From Azorinus chamasolen (Eukaryota > Mollusca > Bivalvia > Cardiida > Solecurtidae), in contig OY755247.1 of assembly GCA_963576725.1 (NCBI GenBank), forward strand, positions 15,812,526 to 15,876,525: a stretch of 64,000 nt of DNA. The letters are read 5' to 3'. The notes below the pieces were generated by a model, which saw only the letters and a list, made by a program, of their open reading frames with translations, did no database searches and was not told the origin of the DNA. The position numbers and the translations under genes were made by a program. Shown in pieces: positions 55,428 to 64,000 of the stretch. The first letter of the stretch is position 1, and every line of letters starts with the position of its first letter.

Positions 55428-55872
55428 TAACCCTTTACTCCATAGATACACCTTTTTGCACCTTTGCAAACAAAGTAGACCCAGATCAGACAAATATCAA
55501 TCAGCTAAATTTTAATGGCATGATTCTTTAACATTGTAGAAACACTAAAATTAGATCTATATGATCTACATCAGACAGCATACCCTGATCCTACAGGAGC
55601 CATCTGACCTGAGTCTACTCTGTTTGCAAAGTTGTCGAATGGCATTAGTATGGAGTACAGTAAAAAACCCTCTAAACCGGAATTTTAGTAGAAGAGAATA
55701 TAGATACTTTTAGGCAGGTGACTGCTTAATGCAGGGTGAAAGTCATGCAGAAAGCTCCTCTAGGAGCTTTCTGCATGACTTTCACCTTGCATTAAGCTAC
55801 TACCAGTCTTCAAGACAGACATCTATGCTAAATTTAACGTCCGGTTTAGAGGGGTTTTACTATAAAGGGTTA
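55428..55872. mobile_element. T2 MITE hosting P1 near its end
   Basis: AACCCTTTACTCCATAGATA; the final GGAGTAAAGGGTTA is split at TA by the P1 copy. Confidence 0.8.
55658..55862. mobile_element. P1 MITE nested in T2
   Basis: CAGTAAAAAACCCTCTAAAC to TTTAGAGGGGTTTTACT, with TA on each side; centre AAGCTCCTCTAGGAGCTT. Confidence 0.85.
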
Positions 55873-55909
55873 CAGGTGTTGGATGAATTCTCAGCCCACA
55901 AGAATATCA

Positions 55910-56168
55910 ACAGAGCTGCAGATAAAGGTGCGTACCCAAATACTACAATCATCATTTCTCCACCAAACCCTATACTGAGATCACTCTTTAAAATTCTAAA
56001 GAGTGTTTACAAAATATGGTTTGGTGGAGAAATAAAGTAGTTATTCTTGAAACAGTTTAAATTACGCATCTTATTTTGAGGGCTTGGTGCAAAACTATTC
56101 TAACTCCTTCACTAAAGTGAAGGAGTTAGAATAGTTTTGCACCAAGCCCTCGATTTGGACCTCTGATA
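55910..56168. mobile_element. E1 MITE hosting a perfect hairpin
   Basis: CAGAGCTGCAGATAAAGG; interrupted after ACGCATCTTATTTT; resumes GATTTGGACCTCTG. Confidence 0.75.
56078..56151. repeat. Perfect 36-bp-arm palindrome
   Basis: GAGGGCTTGGTGCAAAACTA... with 36-bp arms, no mismatch and a 2-nt spacer. Confidence 0.85.
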
Positions 56169-56404
56169 TCAAGATGTACAGACAAGAGCAGCACTGTATA
56201 TCCACCACATACAACATGAGGGCATAAAAATCTGCATATATACATGTATAAATAAGCATTGCAAAATACACAGTAAAATATTTGCATGGACTTTTCTATA
56301 CATTGTGTGTATGACTATTTGGTCCCATACCTTGGCAAAATTTTTTTACAATTCTTTAATGCCCTCTAACATAAGCAATCTGTCACTCATTATCATTTCA
56401 AATG

Positions 56405-56546
56405 TACCGGTTTATCAACTGTTAGTACCGGTTTATCAACTGTTAGTACCAGTTTATCAACTGTTAGTACCCATTTATCAACTGTTAGTACTGGTTTATC
56501 AACTGTTAGTACCGGTTTCTCAACTGTTATACCAGGTTCTCAACTG
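56405..56546 (+). repeat. 21-bp minisatellite
   Basis: Seven copies of GTACCGGTTTATCAACTGTTA. The unit is divisible by three, so it gives an open frame (VPVYQLL repeats) that is not evidence of a gene. Confidence 0.9.
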
Positions 56547-56739
56547 TTAACCCTTTCCTCCATAGGCTATTTTTAGATCCATCCACTTTGAATAAATCTA
56601 CCGAAAAGGAGAATTAACTTGAGAAAAGGAAAATTTTAGAATTTTATAGTTTGAAACCATTGTGATAAATATCACAATGGTTTCATGAAGTGACTTTTAC
56701 AGAGGCATAGAAAGGCGTATTTATGGAGGAAAGGGTTAA
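56547..56739. mobile_element. T3 MITE, inner core deleted
   Basis: TTAACCCTTTCCTCCATAGG to GGAGGAAAGGGTTAA; the GAGCATTTGCTCC part is gone, outer arms intact. Confidence 0.8.
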
Positions 56740-56812
56740 TCAATTCAAAATACATTCAATCAGCACTTCTCAACATTATATTTAAACAATGTAACAATAC
56801 ATGTACTTCCTG

Positions 56813-57052
56813 TTAACCCTTTGCTTCATGTAAACTTTTTTTCACACATTTGCAAACAGAGTAGACCCAAATCAGACGGCTCCTATAGGAGCCATCTGAT
56901 CAGGGTCTACTCTGTTTGCTGGTGGAATTTGAAAGATCTGTTTCTTTACTTTCTAAAATGGCTACAATGTTCCACCTTTGATATTTCATTATAACTATTT
57001 TGTCTACGGATATTCAGTAGGTATTGAAAATTGGAATAAACATAGAACAGGG
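56813..57052. mobile_element. T1 MITE, right TTAA lost
   Basis: TTAACCCTTTGCTTCATG to ACATAGAACAGGGA; core GACGGCTCCTATAGGAGCCA. Confidence 0.8.
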
Positions 57053-57180
57053 AGCCTCAGAACCTTTCCTTCATATAAACTCATTTTCATGCATTTGCTG
57101 TACTTTTCACGCATGTGCTGAGACTTTACTGTGAAACAAAACCAAAAAATGTAGGCCAAAGGCTAGCAGATGCCTAAAAC

Positions 57181-57371
57181 CAGAGTTACAGATAAGATGC
57201 ATAGATTAATACATTTTCAGGAATACATGTAACTCCTTTATTTCTCCACCAAACCCTATGTTGTGACCACTTTTTAGCTTCGAAACGATTCTAAAGAGTG
57301 GTCACAACATAGGGTTTGGTGGAGAAAAGACGATTTTAGTATTTGAGTATGCACCTTTATCTGTTGCTCTG
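57181..57371. mobile_element. E1 MITE
   Basis: CAGAGTTACAGATAAGATG to TTTATCTGTTGCTCTG; arms CCACCAAACCCTATGTTGTG complete. Confidence 0.85.
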
Positions 57372-57685
57372 ACACAAACAAAACATTTTTGAGTGTAACT
57401 AAAACAATTTTTACAGATCAGCCTCGAGTGAATTCATGCATGAAACAAGAAACAAGCAATTTATTACTGTACACCTTAGTGAAATATATTTGGGAAAACA
57501 AGAAATACATGTAACTTTCAAATACCCAATAAATACTCTTTACAGTGGAATGATTAAAATTATGGCCAGCTTGTTACAAAAAATGGCACAGATATCTCTT
57601 CTGGTTCCCAGCTGTCTGACACTTGGTCAATAGTTCCTCCAGCTTGTGTCATGCAATATGGTCAACAGTTTATCAAAAAGCTTGA
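57372..57685. other. Unassigned
   Basis: A short ORF at 57436 has no recognisable domain. Confidence 0.3.
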
Positions 57686-57914
57686 TTAACCCTTTCCTCC
57701 ATAAATACGCCTTTCTACGCCTCTTTAAAAGTCACTTTTTTAAACCATTGTGATAAATAGAGCATTTGCTCCATAGGAGCAAATGCTCTATTTATCACAA
57801 TGGTTTCATAACAACACAATTCTAAAATTCTCCTTTTCTATAATTAATGCTCCTTTTCGGTAGATTTATTCAAAGAGATTAGGTCTAAAAAATAGCCCAT
57901 GGAGGAAAGGGCTA
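57686..57914. mobile_element. T3 MITE
   Basis: TTAACCCTTTCCTCCATA to GGAGGAAAGGGCTAA; centre GCTCCATAGGAGC. Confidence 0.85.
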
Positions 57915-58370
57915 AATCAGAAGTAATCCAAATTGCACTGGATAAAAGTTTGAGCAGACATTTTTTTTTTACAGCGGTGAGCGGGATAACGGTAGATAAT
58001 GTAATAAATAGCTAACAAGGTTGATAATGTAATAGATAGTTAACAAAACACTCAATATAGACCTGGAATGTTATACTTCTACAAACAACTTTTAAAAATT
58101 AAGTAGATAATGTAAAATTTAATACTCTTGTCAAACAATAAGTAAAATCAACATGTAAAAAGTAAAGTATTCTGATAAAAGGATTTATACGAATTTCTAT
58201 AAAATCTTCAAGAAATCAAAAGACAACAGCATTAAGGGGGAAAAATTGCTGAGATATCTTTCAACAGGGTAGAGTAGACCCAGACCCATGGGTTATTATC
58301 AGGGTCTGCATAATTTATCACTCCGCAGCAACTTCAGTACTATGTTTCCTATTGACGGCAGTTACAGTAA
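57915..58370. other. Unassigned, with small direct repeats
   Basis: GATAATGTAATA-AT-type repeats at 57993-58035; otherwise nothing. Confidence 0.3.
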
Positions 58371-58394
58371 AACCTTTGTGTCATAGACTCCTTG

Positions 58395-58487
58395 GCAAAC
58401 AGGGTAGACCTTCCCCAAACAATGTGGGCCCAGATGAGAGGGCTCCTCTAGAAGCCCTCTTATCTGGGTCTACCCTGTTTGTCATGT
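58395..58487. mobile_element. Hairpin core without clear ends
   Basis: GGCCCAGATGAGAGGGCTCC-TCTA-GAAGCCCTC with outer arm CAAACAGGGTAGACC; related to 53320-53525. Confidence 0.55.
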
Positions 58488-58810
58488 TACACGTTTCTTT
58501 AGAAAAATTCTAGTATTCATGGTAAGCTTGACCTGTTTGAGTTTTGGAATATTCCATTGCAAAAGTCAGCCATAAAAGGGTTTCTACTTTTGCCTGTTGC
58601 ATAAAAGGGTTCTACTTTTGCCTGTTTTACTAGAAAAGTTCACTTTGGATATATTTGAATAAGAAGTCAATTTTGGACGAAGCTAGTCTTTCTTCTACTT
58701 AAGATAACCTTCATTTAAATGCAATCTACACTGCAAATTCTATTTTTGTCACTGTTTGGTAACCACTTGTTATGAATTAAATTTAACCCTTTACCACATA
58801 AAAACACCTT

Positions 58811-59059
58811 TTAACCCTTTCCCTGATATAAACGTGTTTTCACGCATCTGCAAACAGAGTAGACCCAGATCAGACGGCTCCTATAGGAGCCGTCTGATCA
58901 GGGTCTGCTCTGTTTGCTAATAGAATTTGATAGATCTGTTTCTTTACTTTCTAAAATGTCTACAATGTTCCACCTTTCCTATTTCTTTATAACTATATGT
59001 TAATGAATATTCAGTAGGTATTGAAAATTGGACTAAATATAGAACAGGGAAAGGGTTAA
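58811..59059. mobile_element. T1 MITE nested (first)
   Basis: TTAACCCTTTCCCTGATA to ACAGGGAAAGGGTTAA; core perfect GACGGCTCCTATAGGAGCCG. Confidence 0.9.
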
Positions 59060-59219
59060 TGTCTTTGCAATCAGAGTAGACTCAGAGCAGACAGCTCCTG
59101 TAGGACCCATCTAATCAGGACTGCTCTGTTGGCTTATGAAAAAATATAGATCTGTTTTTACAGTTTCTCTGATGGCCATAATTTCTTATGCCCATCTGCA
59201 AAAATAAAAGTTTATCTAA

Positions 59220-59460
59220 TTAACCCTTTCCCTGTTCTATATTTAGGCCAATTTTCAATACCTACTGAATATTCATTGACAAAATAGTTATAATGAAATA
59301 TGGACGGTGGAACATTGTAGCCATTTTTGATAAGTAAAGAAACAGATCTATCTAATTCCATTAGCAAACAGAGCAGACCCTGATCAGACGCAGCCGTCTG
59401 ATCTGGGTCTACTCTGTTTGCAGATGCATGAAAACACTTTTATATGAGGGAAAGGGTTAA
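59220..59460. mobile_element. T1 MITE nested (second)
   Basis: TTAACCCTTTCCCTGTTC to GAGGGAAAGGGTTAA; centre collapsed to GACGCAGCCGTC. Confidence 0.85.
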
Positions 59461-59494
59461 TAATTTCTAACATGTTTATTCATGAGGTAAAGGG

Positions 59495-59732
59495 CTAACC
59501 CTTTACTCAATAAATACACCTTTCTACACCTTTGCAAACAGAGTAGACCCAGATCAGACAGCTCCTGAGCAATTTGATCAGGGTCTGCTGTTTGCTTACG
59601 ACATAAAATAGAAATGAATATTCAATTTCTGCAATGGCCAACAATTCCTGTCTCCATATAATAACAATTAATCTAATTAATATTTATGATGTCATTATTT
59701 CTTACATGAATATTTGTGAAGTAAATGGTTAA
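59495..59732. mobile_element. T2 MITE
   Basis: CTAACCCTTTACTCAATA to GAAGTAAATGGTTAA; one arm shortened. Confidence 0.75.
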
Positions 59733-59786
59733 AAGGTATGACACATGAACATTTGGCATAGTCTAGACAAAAAATATCCTTGCAAT

Positions 59787-60249
59787 TTAACCCATTACAT
59801 CATAGGCTATATTTAGACCCAACTTCTTTGAATAAATCTAATGAAAAAGTAGCCTTTAACCCTTTACCTGATAGAAGCGGCTTTTAGCGTGTTTGATTTA
59901 TTCCTCCGCTGAAGAAAATAGTTCAAATTCATACAGTCATGAACATATTGCATAATAAATATTTTCTATATCCTAGTAGATGGTAGCTTAAAGCAGGCTG
60001 AAAGTAAAGCAGAATGCGCCTTAAGGCGCATTCTGCTTTACTTTCAACCTGCTTTAAGTGGTCATATGTCTTCAAAACTAGAAACAGGCTATTGGGTAAA
60101 GGGTTAATAGGAAAAAAAGGAAAAAATGGAATTGTGCATTTCTTAAACCATTGTGATAAACAGAGCATTTTCTCCTATTTATCACAATGGTTTAACAAAG
60201 TGACTTTTACAGAGGGGCCAAAAGGCGACAATATGAGGGAATGGGTCAA
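59787..60249. mobile_element. T3 MITE hosting T7
   Basis: TTAACCCATTACATCATAGG; interrupted at 59856; resumes with AGGAAAAAATGGAATTG and GAGGGAATGGGTCAA. Confidence 0.75.
59856..60107. mobile_element. T7 MITE: TTAA ends with a P1-type core
   Basis: TTAACCCTTTACCTGATAG to CTATTGGGTAAAGGGTTAA. The core GTAGCTTAAAGCAGGCTGAA with centre TGCGCCTTAAGGCGCA is of the P1 type. Confidence 0.8.
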
Positions 60250-60487
60250 AAGGATGGTAACCCATAACCAAAATATGGCAAGTCTTAAATAAAGCAATGA
60301 TTGGAATTCCATACATTTGTACAAATATAACATATATATATCAAATGAGCTGTATCATGATTGAAGTATTTATGCCCCTGCAAACTGTCAGAGTAGACAT
60401 AAATCAAGCAGTTCTTGGTGAGTGTGGGACCTGGTCTTAGACTATATTGTTTGCAAACAATAGAGAATCAAATTTGTAACATTTATT

Positions 60488-60701
60488 TTAACTCTTTGCA
60501 CGCTAGCGGCCAAACTGTGGTTACCCATGCAAACAGTTTGGATCCAGATGAGATGCCACATAATGCGGTGTCTCATCAGGATCCAAACTGTTTGTCATCT
60601 TGACCATATTTTTGCAAAGAAAGGAGAGAAAGTTTATTTTAAGAATTGAAGCAGACGACAATTGTTGCAGACGAAAAATTACTTAGCGTGCAAAGAGTTA
60701 A
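60488..60701. mobile_element. T5 MITE, complete
   Basis: TTAACTCTTTGCACGCTAG to AGCGTGCAAAGAGTTAA, 214 bp; core TTTGGATCCAGATGAGATGC with centre CATAATG. Best T5 copy here. Confidence 0.9.
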
Positions 60702-60790
60702 GTAAACAGAGCAGAGACTGATCAGACAGGAGCTATCTGATCTGGGTCTACTATGGTTGTAAGGCATTCAGAGGCAAGATTAATTTTTTC
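60702..60790. mobile_element. T1 MITE fragment
   Basis: GTAAACAGAGCAGAGACTGA and ATCTGATCTGGGTCTAC. Confidence 0.5.
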
Positions 60791-60828
60791 TTCATTTCTT
60801 TGTCAAACTCTCTGAGACAATTCTAATG

Positions 60829-60984
60829 CAGAGCAACAGATAATATCAAAATCGTTCTTTCTCCACTCAACCCTATGTTGTGACCACTCTTTTCTAAAGA
60901 GTGGTCACAACATAGGGTTTAGCGGAGAAATAATGAAGTCATTCTTAAAAATGTTTTAATTTATGCATCTTATCTAGACTTCTG
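60829..60984. mobile_element. E1 MITE
   Basis: CAGAGCAACAGATAATATC to CTTATCTAGACTTCTG; compact centre CACTCTTTTCTAAAGAGTG. Confidence 0.8.
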
Positions 60985-61189
60985 TAATGGGTAGTCATAA
61001 CTATAGCTATGATGCAGAAATACAGATGTTTTCATCTTGGATAGTCCTTTTATATAGACTAGAGCTCTATCCATGTCAAACAATATATAGATTCTAACAC
61101 CATGCCTCTAACACAGCTGTTAGGTCTAGGTCTGCTGTTTCAAATTCATAGAAATCCTTTACTTGGCACAGCTGAATACATTTACCTGA

Positions 61190-61394
61190 TGAATATTCAA
61201 GTAAAATTAATGACATTATGAATATTAATTAGATCAATTTTGAATACAATATTTTAGCAATGGCATAAACTGTAGAATGAGATCAATATTATTCCAAAAG
61301 CAAACAGAGCAGACCATGATCAGATGGCTCCTATAGGAGCAGTCTGATCTAGGTATTCTCTGTTTGCAAAAAACAACAAAAGGTAAAAAGTTCA
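61190..61394. mobile_element. T2 MITE, eroded ends
   Basis: CCTGATGAATATTCAAGTA; core GATGGCTCCTATAGGAGCAG. Confidence 0.65.
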
Positions 61395-61523
61395 ATACAT
61401 AAGAGAATCAGTGTAAAAAAGAAATTGGCATAGCATAATTGAGCACCTAAAATAAATATCCCTTCTCCCAATCCTGATCCCCTGGCTCAATAAAATTTGA
61501 AAATGACAAAGTACACAATATTT

Positions 61524-61929
61524 CAGAGCAATAGATAAGGGTGCAAGTTCAAATACTAAAATCGCAATGTCTCTACCATACCCTATGTTGTGACCAATCT
61601 TTAGAATTGTCTCTTTAACCCTTTCCTCCATAAATACGCCTTTCTACGCCTATATAATAGTCACTTCTTGAAACCATTATGATAAATAGGAGCAAATGCT
61701 CTATTTATCACAATTGTTTCAACACCACACAATTCTAACATTTTCCTTTTCTCTAGTAAATACTCCTTTTCGGTAGATTCATTCAAAGAGGTTGGGTCTA
61801 AAAATAGCCTAGGGAGGAAAGGGTTTATTAAGACAACTCTTTAGAATGGTCACAATATAGTATTTGAAAGAGAAATAAAGGATCTGTTCTTGAAAATGTT
61901 TAAAGTTACGCATCTTATCTGGGCTTCTG
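61524..61929. mobile_element. E1 MITE hosting T3
   Basis: CAGAGCAATAGATAAGGG; interrupted at GTCTCTTTAA; resumes AAGACAACTCTTTAGAATGG and ends GGGCTTCTG. Confidence 0.75.
61615..61827. mobile_element. T3 MITE nested in E1
   Basis: TTAACCCTTTCCTCCATA to GGAGGAAAGGGTTTA; first GAGCATTTGCTCC arm lost. Confidence 0.8.
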
Positions 61930-61944
61930 ATATTTACATCTAAA

Positions 61945-62049
61945 TCCAGAGCTCCAGATAAGATACGTAAATACTGTGACGTCACAGTAAAGGGTTTGGT
62001 GGAGAAATGACGATTTTAGTATTTGGGTACGCACCTTTATCTGTAGCTC
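61945..62049. mobile_element. E1 MITE, internally deleted
   Basis: CCAGAGCTCCAGATAAGATA to CTTTATCTGTAGCTCAG, 105 bp. Confidence 0.65.
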
Positions 62050-62378
62050 AGCCCTTGTCATATTAACAGTATTTCAGTCATATCCCGACGTCTAGTTAAT
62101 TACAGGTGGAAAAAGACCCGTGAGTTTTTTCCCGTGCATGGAACAAATTGCATTGTTCATGCACAGAAAAGCATCCGGGTAGAACCCCCAACCTACTGCA
62201 AGTCGTTGTATAGAGATTTTACTATGAACAAACTATTAAAGACAATAATTTACTAGCTGCATCATTAGAAAAGACACTACAAACTGTGATGAACAAAATT
62301 AGCTGGAATGTCCGAGATCATGTTTCTGAAAATGTTCTACACTTTTTTGTCCCACTAGATAATGAATTACCACAAATA

Positions 62379-62678
62379 CAGTGAACCCTCGTTACAACAG
62401 AGGTGTTTGTTTCCAGACATTTTGCTGGTATAACGAGGTTGCCGTTATATCGAGTTTAAATATGAAAGGAACCTTATGGCCAGTTTTAAACTAATACCAA
62501 CAGGTGAATGCTTAATGCAGAACACAAGAAGTGCAAAAAGCTCCCTTTGGGCGATCATCTGTCTTATTGGCATTGTACCTATTTATTCAGTGGTTGCTTC
62601 AAAGACTTAACGGTAATTTTGTTTCAATGCATACTGCCGTTACATTGTAACGAATGCCAGTATAATGAGGGTTCACTG
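62379..62678. mobile_element. P2 MITE copy 2
   Basis: CAGTGAACCCTCGTTACAAC to AATGAGGGTTCACTG, TA-flanked; one hairpin arm deleted after AAGCTCCCTTTGGGCGATC. Confidence 0.85.
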
Positions 62679-62694
62679 TACGATGAAGTGTCAA

Positions 62695-63118
62695 CAGAGG
62701 TCCAGATAAGGAGTGTAAATTAACCCTTCGCTTGCTATTCGCGTCAATATACCTACCTGTAAATAGCAAAGACCCAGATGAGACAGCTCCTGCAGGAGCT
62801 GTCTCATCAGGGTCTGCACTATTTACAAGTTGATTGTGCAACCAGTACACTCCACAGCAGGGATTGCACAGCGAAATACTTGTACACAGTGAAGATATAT
62901 GTAATTATACAACAGGGCATGGGTAAAGAAGGAGAAATGTATTTTAAAATTCAGCAAGAGAAGGGTTAAAACAATTTCAAGAATAGCTCCTTAATTTCTC
63001 CACCGAACTGTATGTTGTGACAACTCTTTAGAATCGCCTCGAAGAGACAGTTCTAAAGAGTGGTCATAGCATTAGGTTTGGTGGGGTAATCACGATTTTA
63101 GTACATGTATTTGAGTCA
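62695..63118. mobile_element. E1 MITE hosting T4
   Basis: CAGAGGTCCAGATAAGGAG; interrupted at GTAAA-TTAA; resumes AACAATTTCAAGAATAGC; arms TCTCCACCGAACTGTATG. Confidence 0.8.
62720..62969. mobile_element. T4 MITE copy 3, nested in E1
   Basis: TTAACCCTTCGCTTGC to GCAAGAGAAGGGTTAA with TTAA duplicated; core GACAGCTCCTGCAGGAGCTG. Confidence 0.9.
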
Positions 63119-63427
63119 AACTGTGTAGACCCTGATCAGAGGCCACATTTTCATCTCATCAGATAATCTAGTTATGTACTGTGTGCAAACTCTACAAAAA
63201 CATCTTTTCTTGTGAAGCAAACTCATACATGCATATGTATATTGTAAATAATCTAGAAAGCTTTTATTAAAATAACCATTTTAAAATATATTTTACCTGA
63301 ATCAAAAGTTTGATCATGGTTGGACATATCTTCCTGAATTGAATATGAACATGCAGTTATGGAATAAATTTTGTATTCATAAGAGCATACTTTACATTGA
63401 AAACAAGTTTGACTATGGAACATAAGG

Positions 63428-63602
63428 CAGAGTTACAGATAAGCATCCGTAGCCAAATGCTAAAGTCGTCATTTCTCCACCAAACCCTATATTGTGACCA
63501 CTCTTTAGAATTGTCTCTTCGAGATGATTCTAAAGAGTGGTCACAGTATAGGGTTTGGTGGCGAAATATTTTTGAAAACGTTTTAATTTACGCATCTTAT
63601 TT
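63428..63602. mobile_element. E1 MITE
   Basis: CAGAGTTACAGATAAGCATC; arms CCACCAAACCCTATATTGTG complete; right end eroded. Confidence 0.8.
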
Positions 63603-63644
63603 CCTTACATGTATGCATCACTGAGATACAATTCAGAATTATAT

Positions 63645-63836
63645 TTAACCCTTTCCTTCATATAAATGCTTTTTCATGCCTTTGCAAACAGAGAAGGCCC
63701 AGATCAGGCAGCTCCTATAGGTAGTCAGCTGATCTGGGTCTGCTCTGTTTGCTTATGAAATTATAATTGCTCTGACTATACAGTTTCTACCAATACATGT
63801 ATTAAAAAATTCAGTTATATTCCATTATAAAAATGA
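63645..63836. mobile_element. T1/T2 MITE cut by T3
   Basis: TTAACCCTTTCCTTCATA; core GGCAGCTCCTATAGGTAGTC; right end replaced by the next copy. Confidence 0.7.
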
Positions 63837-64000
63837 ACCCATTACCTCATAGGCTATTTTTAGATACAACCTATTTGGAATAAATCTACCGAAAAGGAGC
63901 ATTAACTAGAGAAAAGGAAACTTTTAGAATTTTGTAGTTTGAAACCATTGTGATAAATAGAGCATTTGCTCCTATAGGAGTAAATGCTCTATTTATCACA
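63837..64000. mobile_element. T3 MITE running off the window
   Basis: AACCCATTACCTCATAGG through GCTCCTATAGGAG and TTTATCACA; the window ends in the second arm. Confidence 0.85.

Larger units (their letters stand above)
58784..59498. mobile_element. T2 MITE hosting two T1 MITEs
   Basis: Left scrap 58784-58810, middle 59056-59223 (GAGTAGACTCAGAGCAGACA core), right 59457-59498 (TTTATTCATGAGGTAAAGGG). Confidence 0.75.

Noticed and set aside
56305..56550. ORF with repeated VPVYQLL peptide
   Set aside because: It is the translation of a 21-bp minisatellite; no splice or start context and no domain.

Overview
The window is animal genomic DNA, not bacterial. It holds two widely spaced, intron-rich genes in a sea of transposon-derived repeats. 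Pearl/Helentron-like tandem elements, very dense hairpin MITEs and several hAT-, mariner- and pogo-like relics suggest a bivalve mollusc; this is inferred from repeat style, and a dreissenid-like genome is only a guess. I found no tRNA, rRNA or CRISPR.

Gene 1 (minus strand, 21845 down to 2073) is an F-box/LRR protein resembling FBXL18. It has ten coding exons that join in frame to 691 codons plus stop, with the F-box in exon 1 and leucine-rich repeats after it. Gene 2 (plus strand, 24673 to 39603) is a STK16-like serine/threonine kinase: seven coding exons, 308 codons plus stop, with a lipid-anchor N-terminus, an HRD catalytic loop and the DLG variant typical of the NAK/STK16 family. The genes are head to head about 2.8 kb apart. 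Beyond this likely shared upstream region I see no functional link: one would act in ubiquitin ligation (SCF adaptor), the other as a membrane-anchored Golgi/vesicle kinase.

Layout: 70-2095 a 41-bp tandem array meeting the FBXL18 stop codon; 2073-21845 FBXL18 with MITE-packed introns, including a multi-layer nest at 12838-18437; 22415-23155 a truncated LINE in the intergenic region; 24673-39603 STK16, whose introns hold a tandem array of TCAAGGTCA-containing units, a pogo-like element (32910-34127), a splice-acceptor-like tandem array (35281-35502) and a hAT-like element (36713-39306); 39604-64000 no host gene seen, only MITEs, a mariner-like element disrupted by a LINE (46835-49425), and minisatellites.

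The main theme is the MITE community. At least seven TTAA-flanked (piggyBac-style) families and three TA-flanked (pogo-like) families carry hairpins whose centres are variants of GCTCC-TATA-GGAGC, and many hairpins share one fixed arm mismatch (CCAGAT opposite ATCAGG) although their outer ends differ. Elements insert into each other at TTAA or TA, so empty target sites can be read from other copies in the same window. The families look like modular recombinants of a few hairpin cores and several end sets. In feature names T1-T7 are TTAA families, P1-P3 TA families, and E1 a family starting CAGAGCTACAGATAAG.
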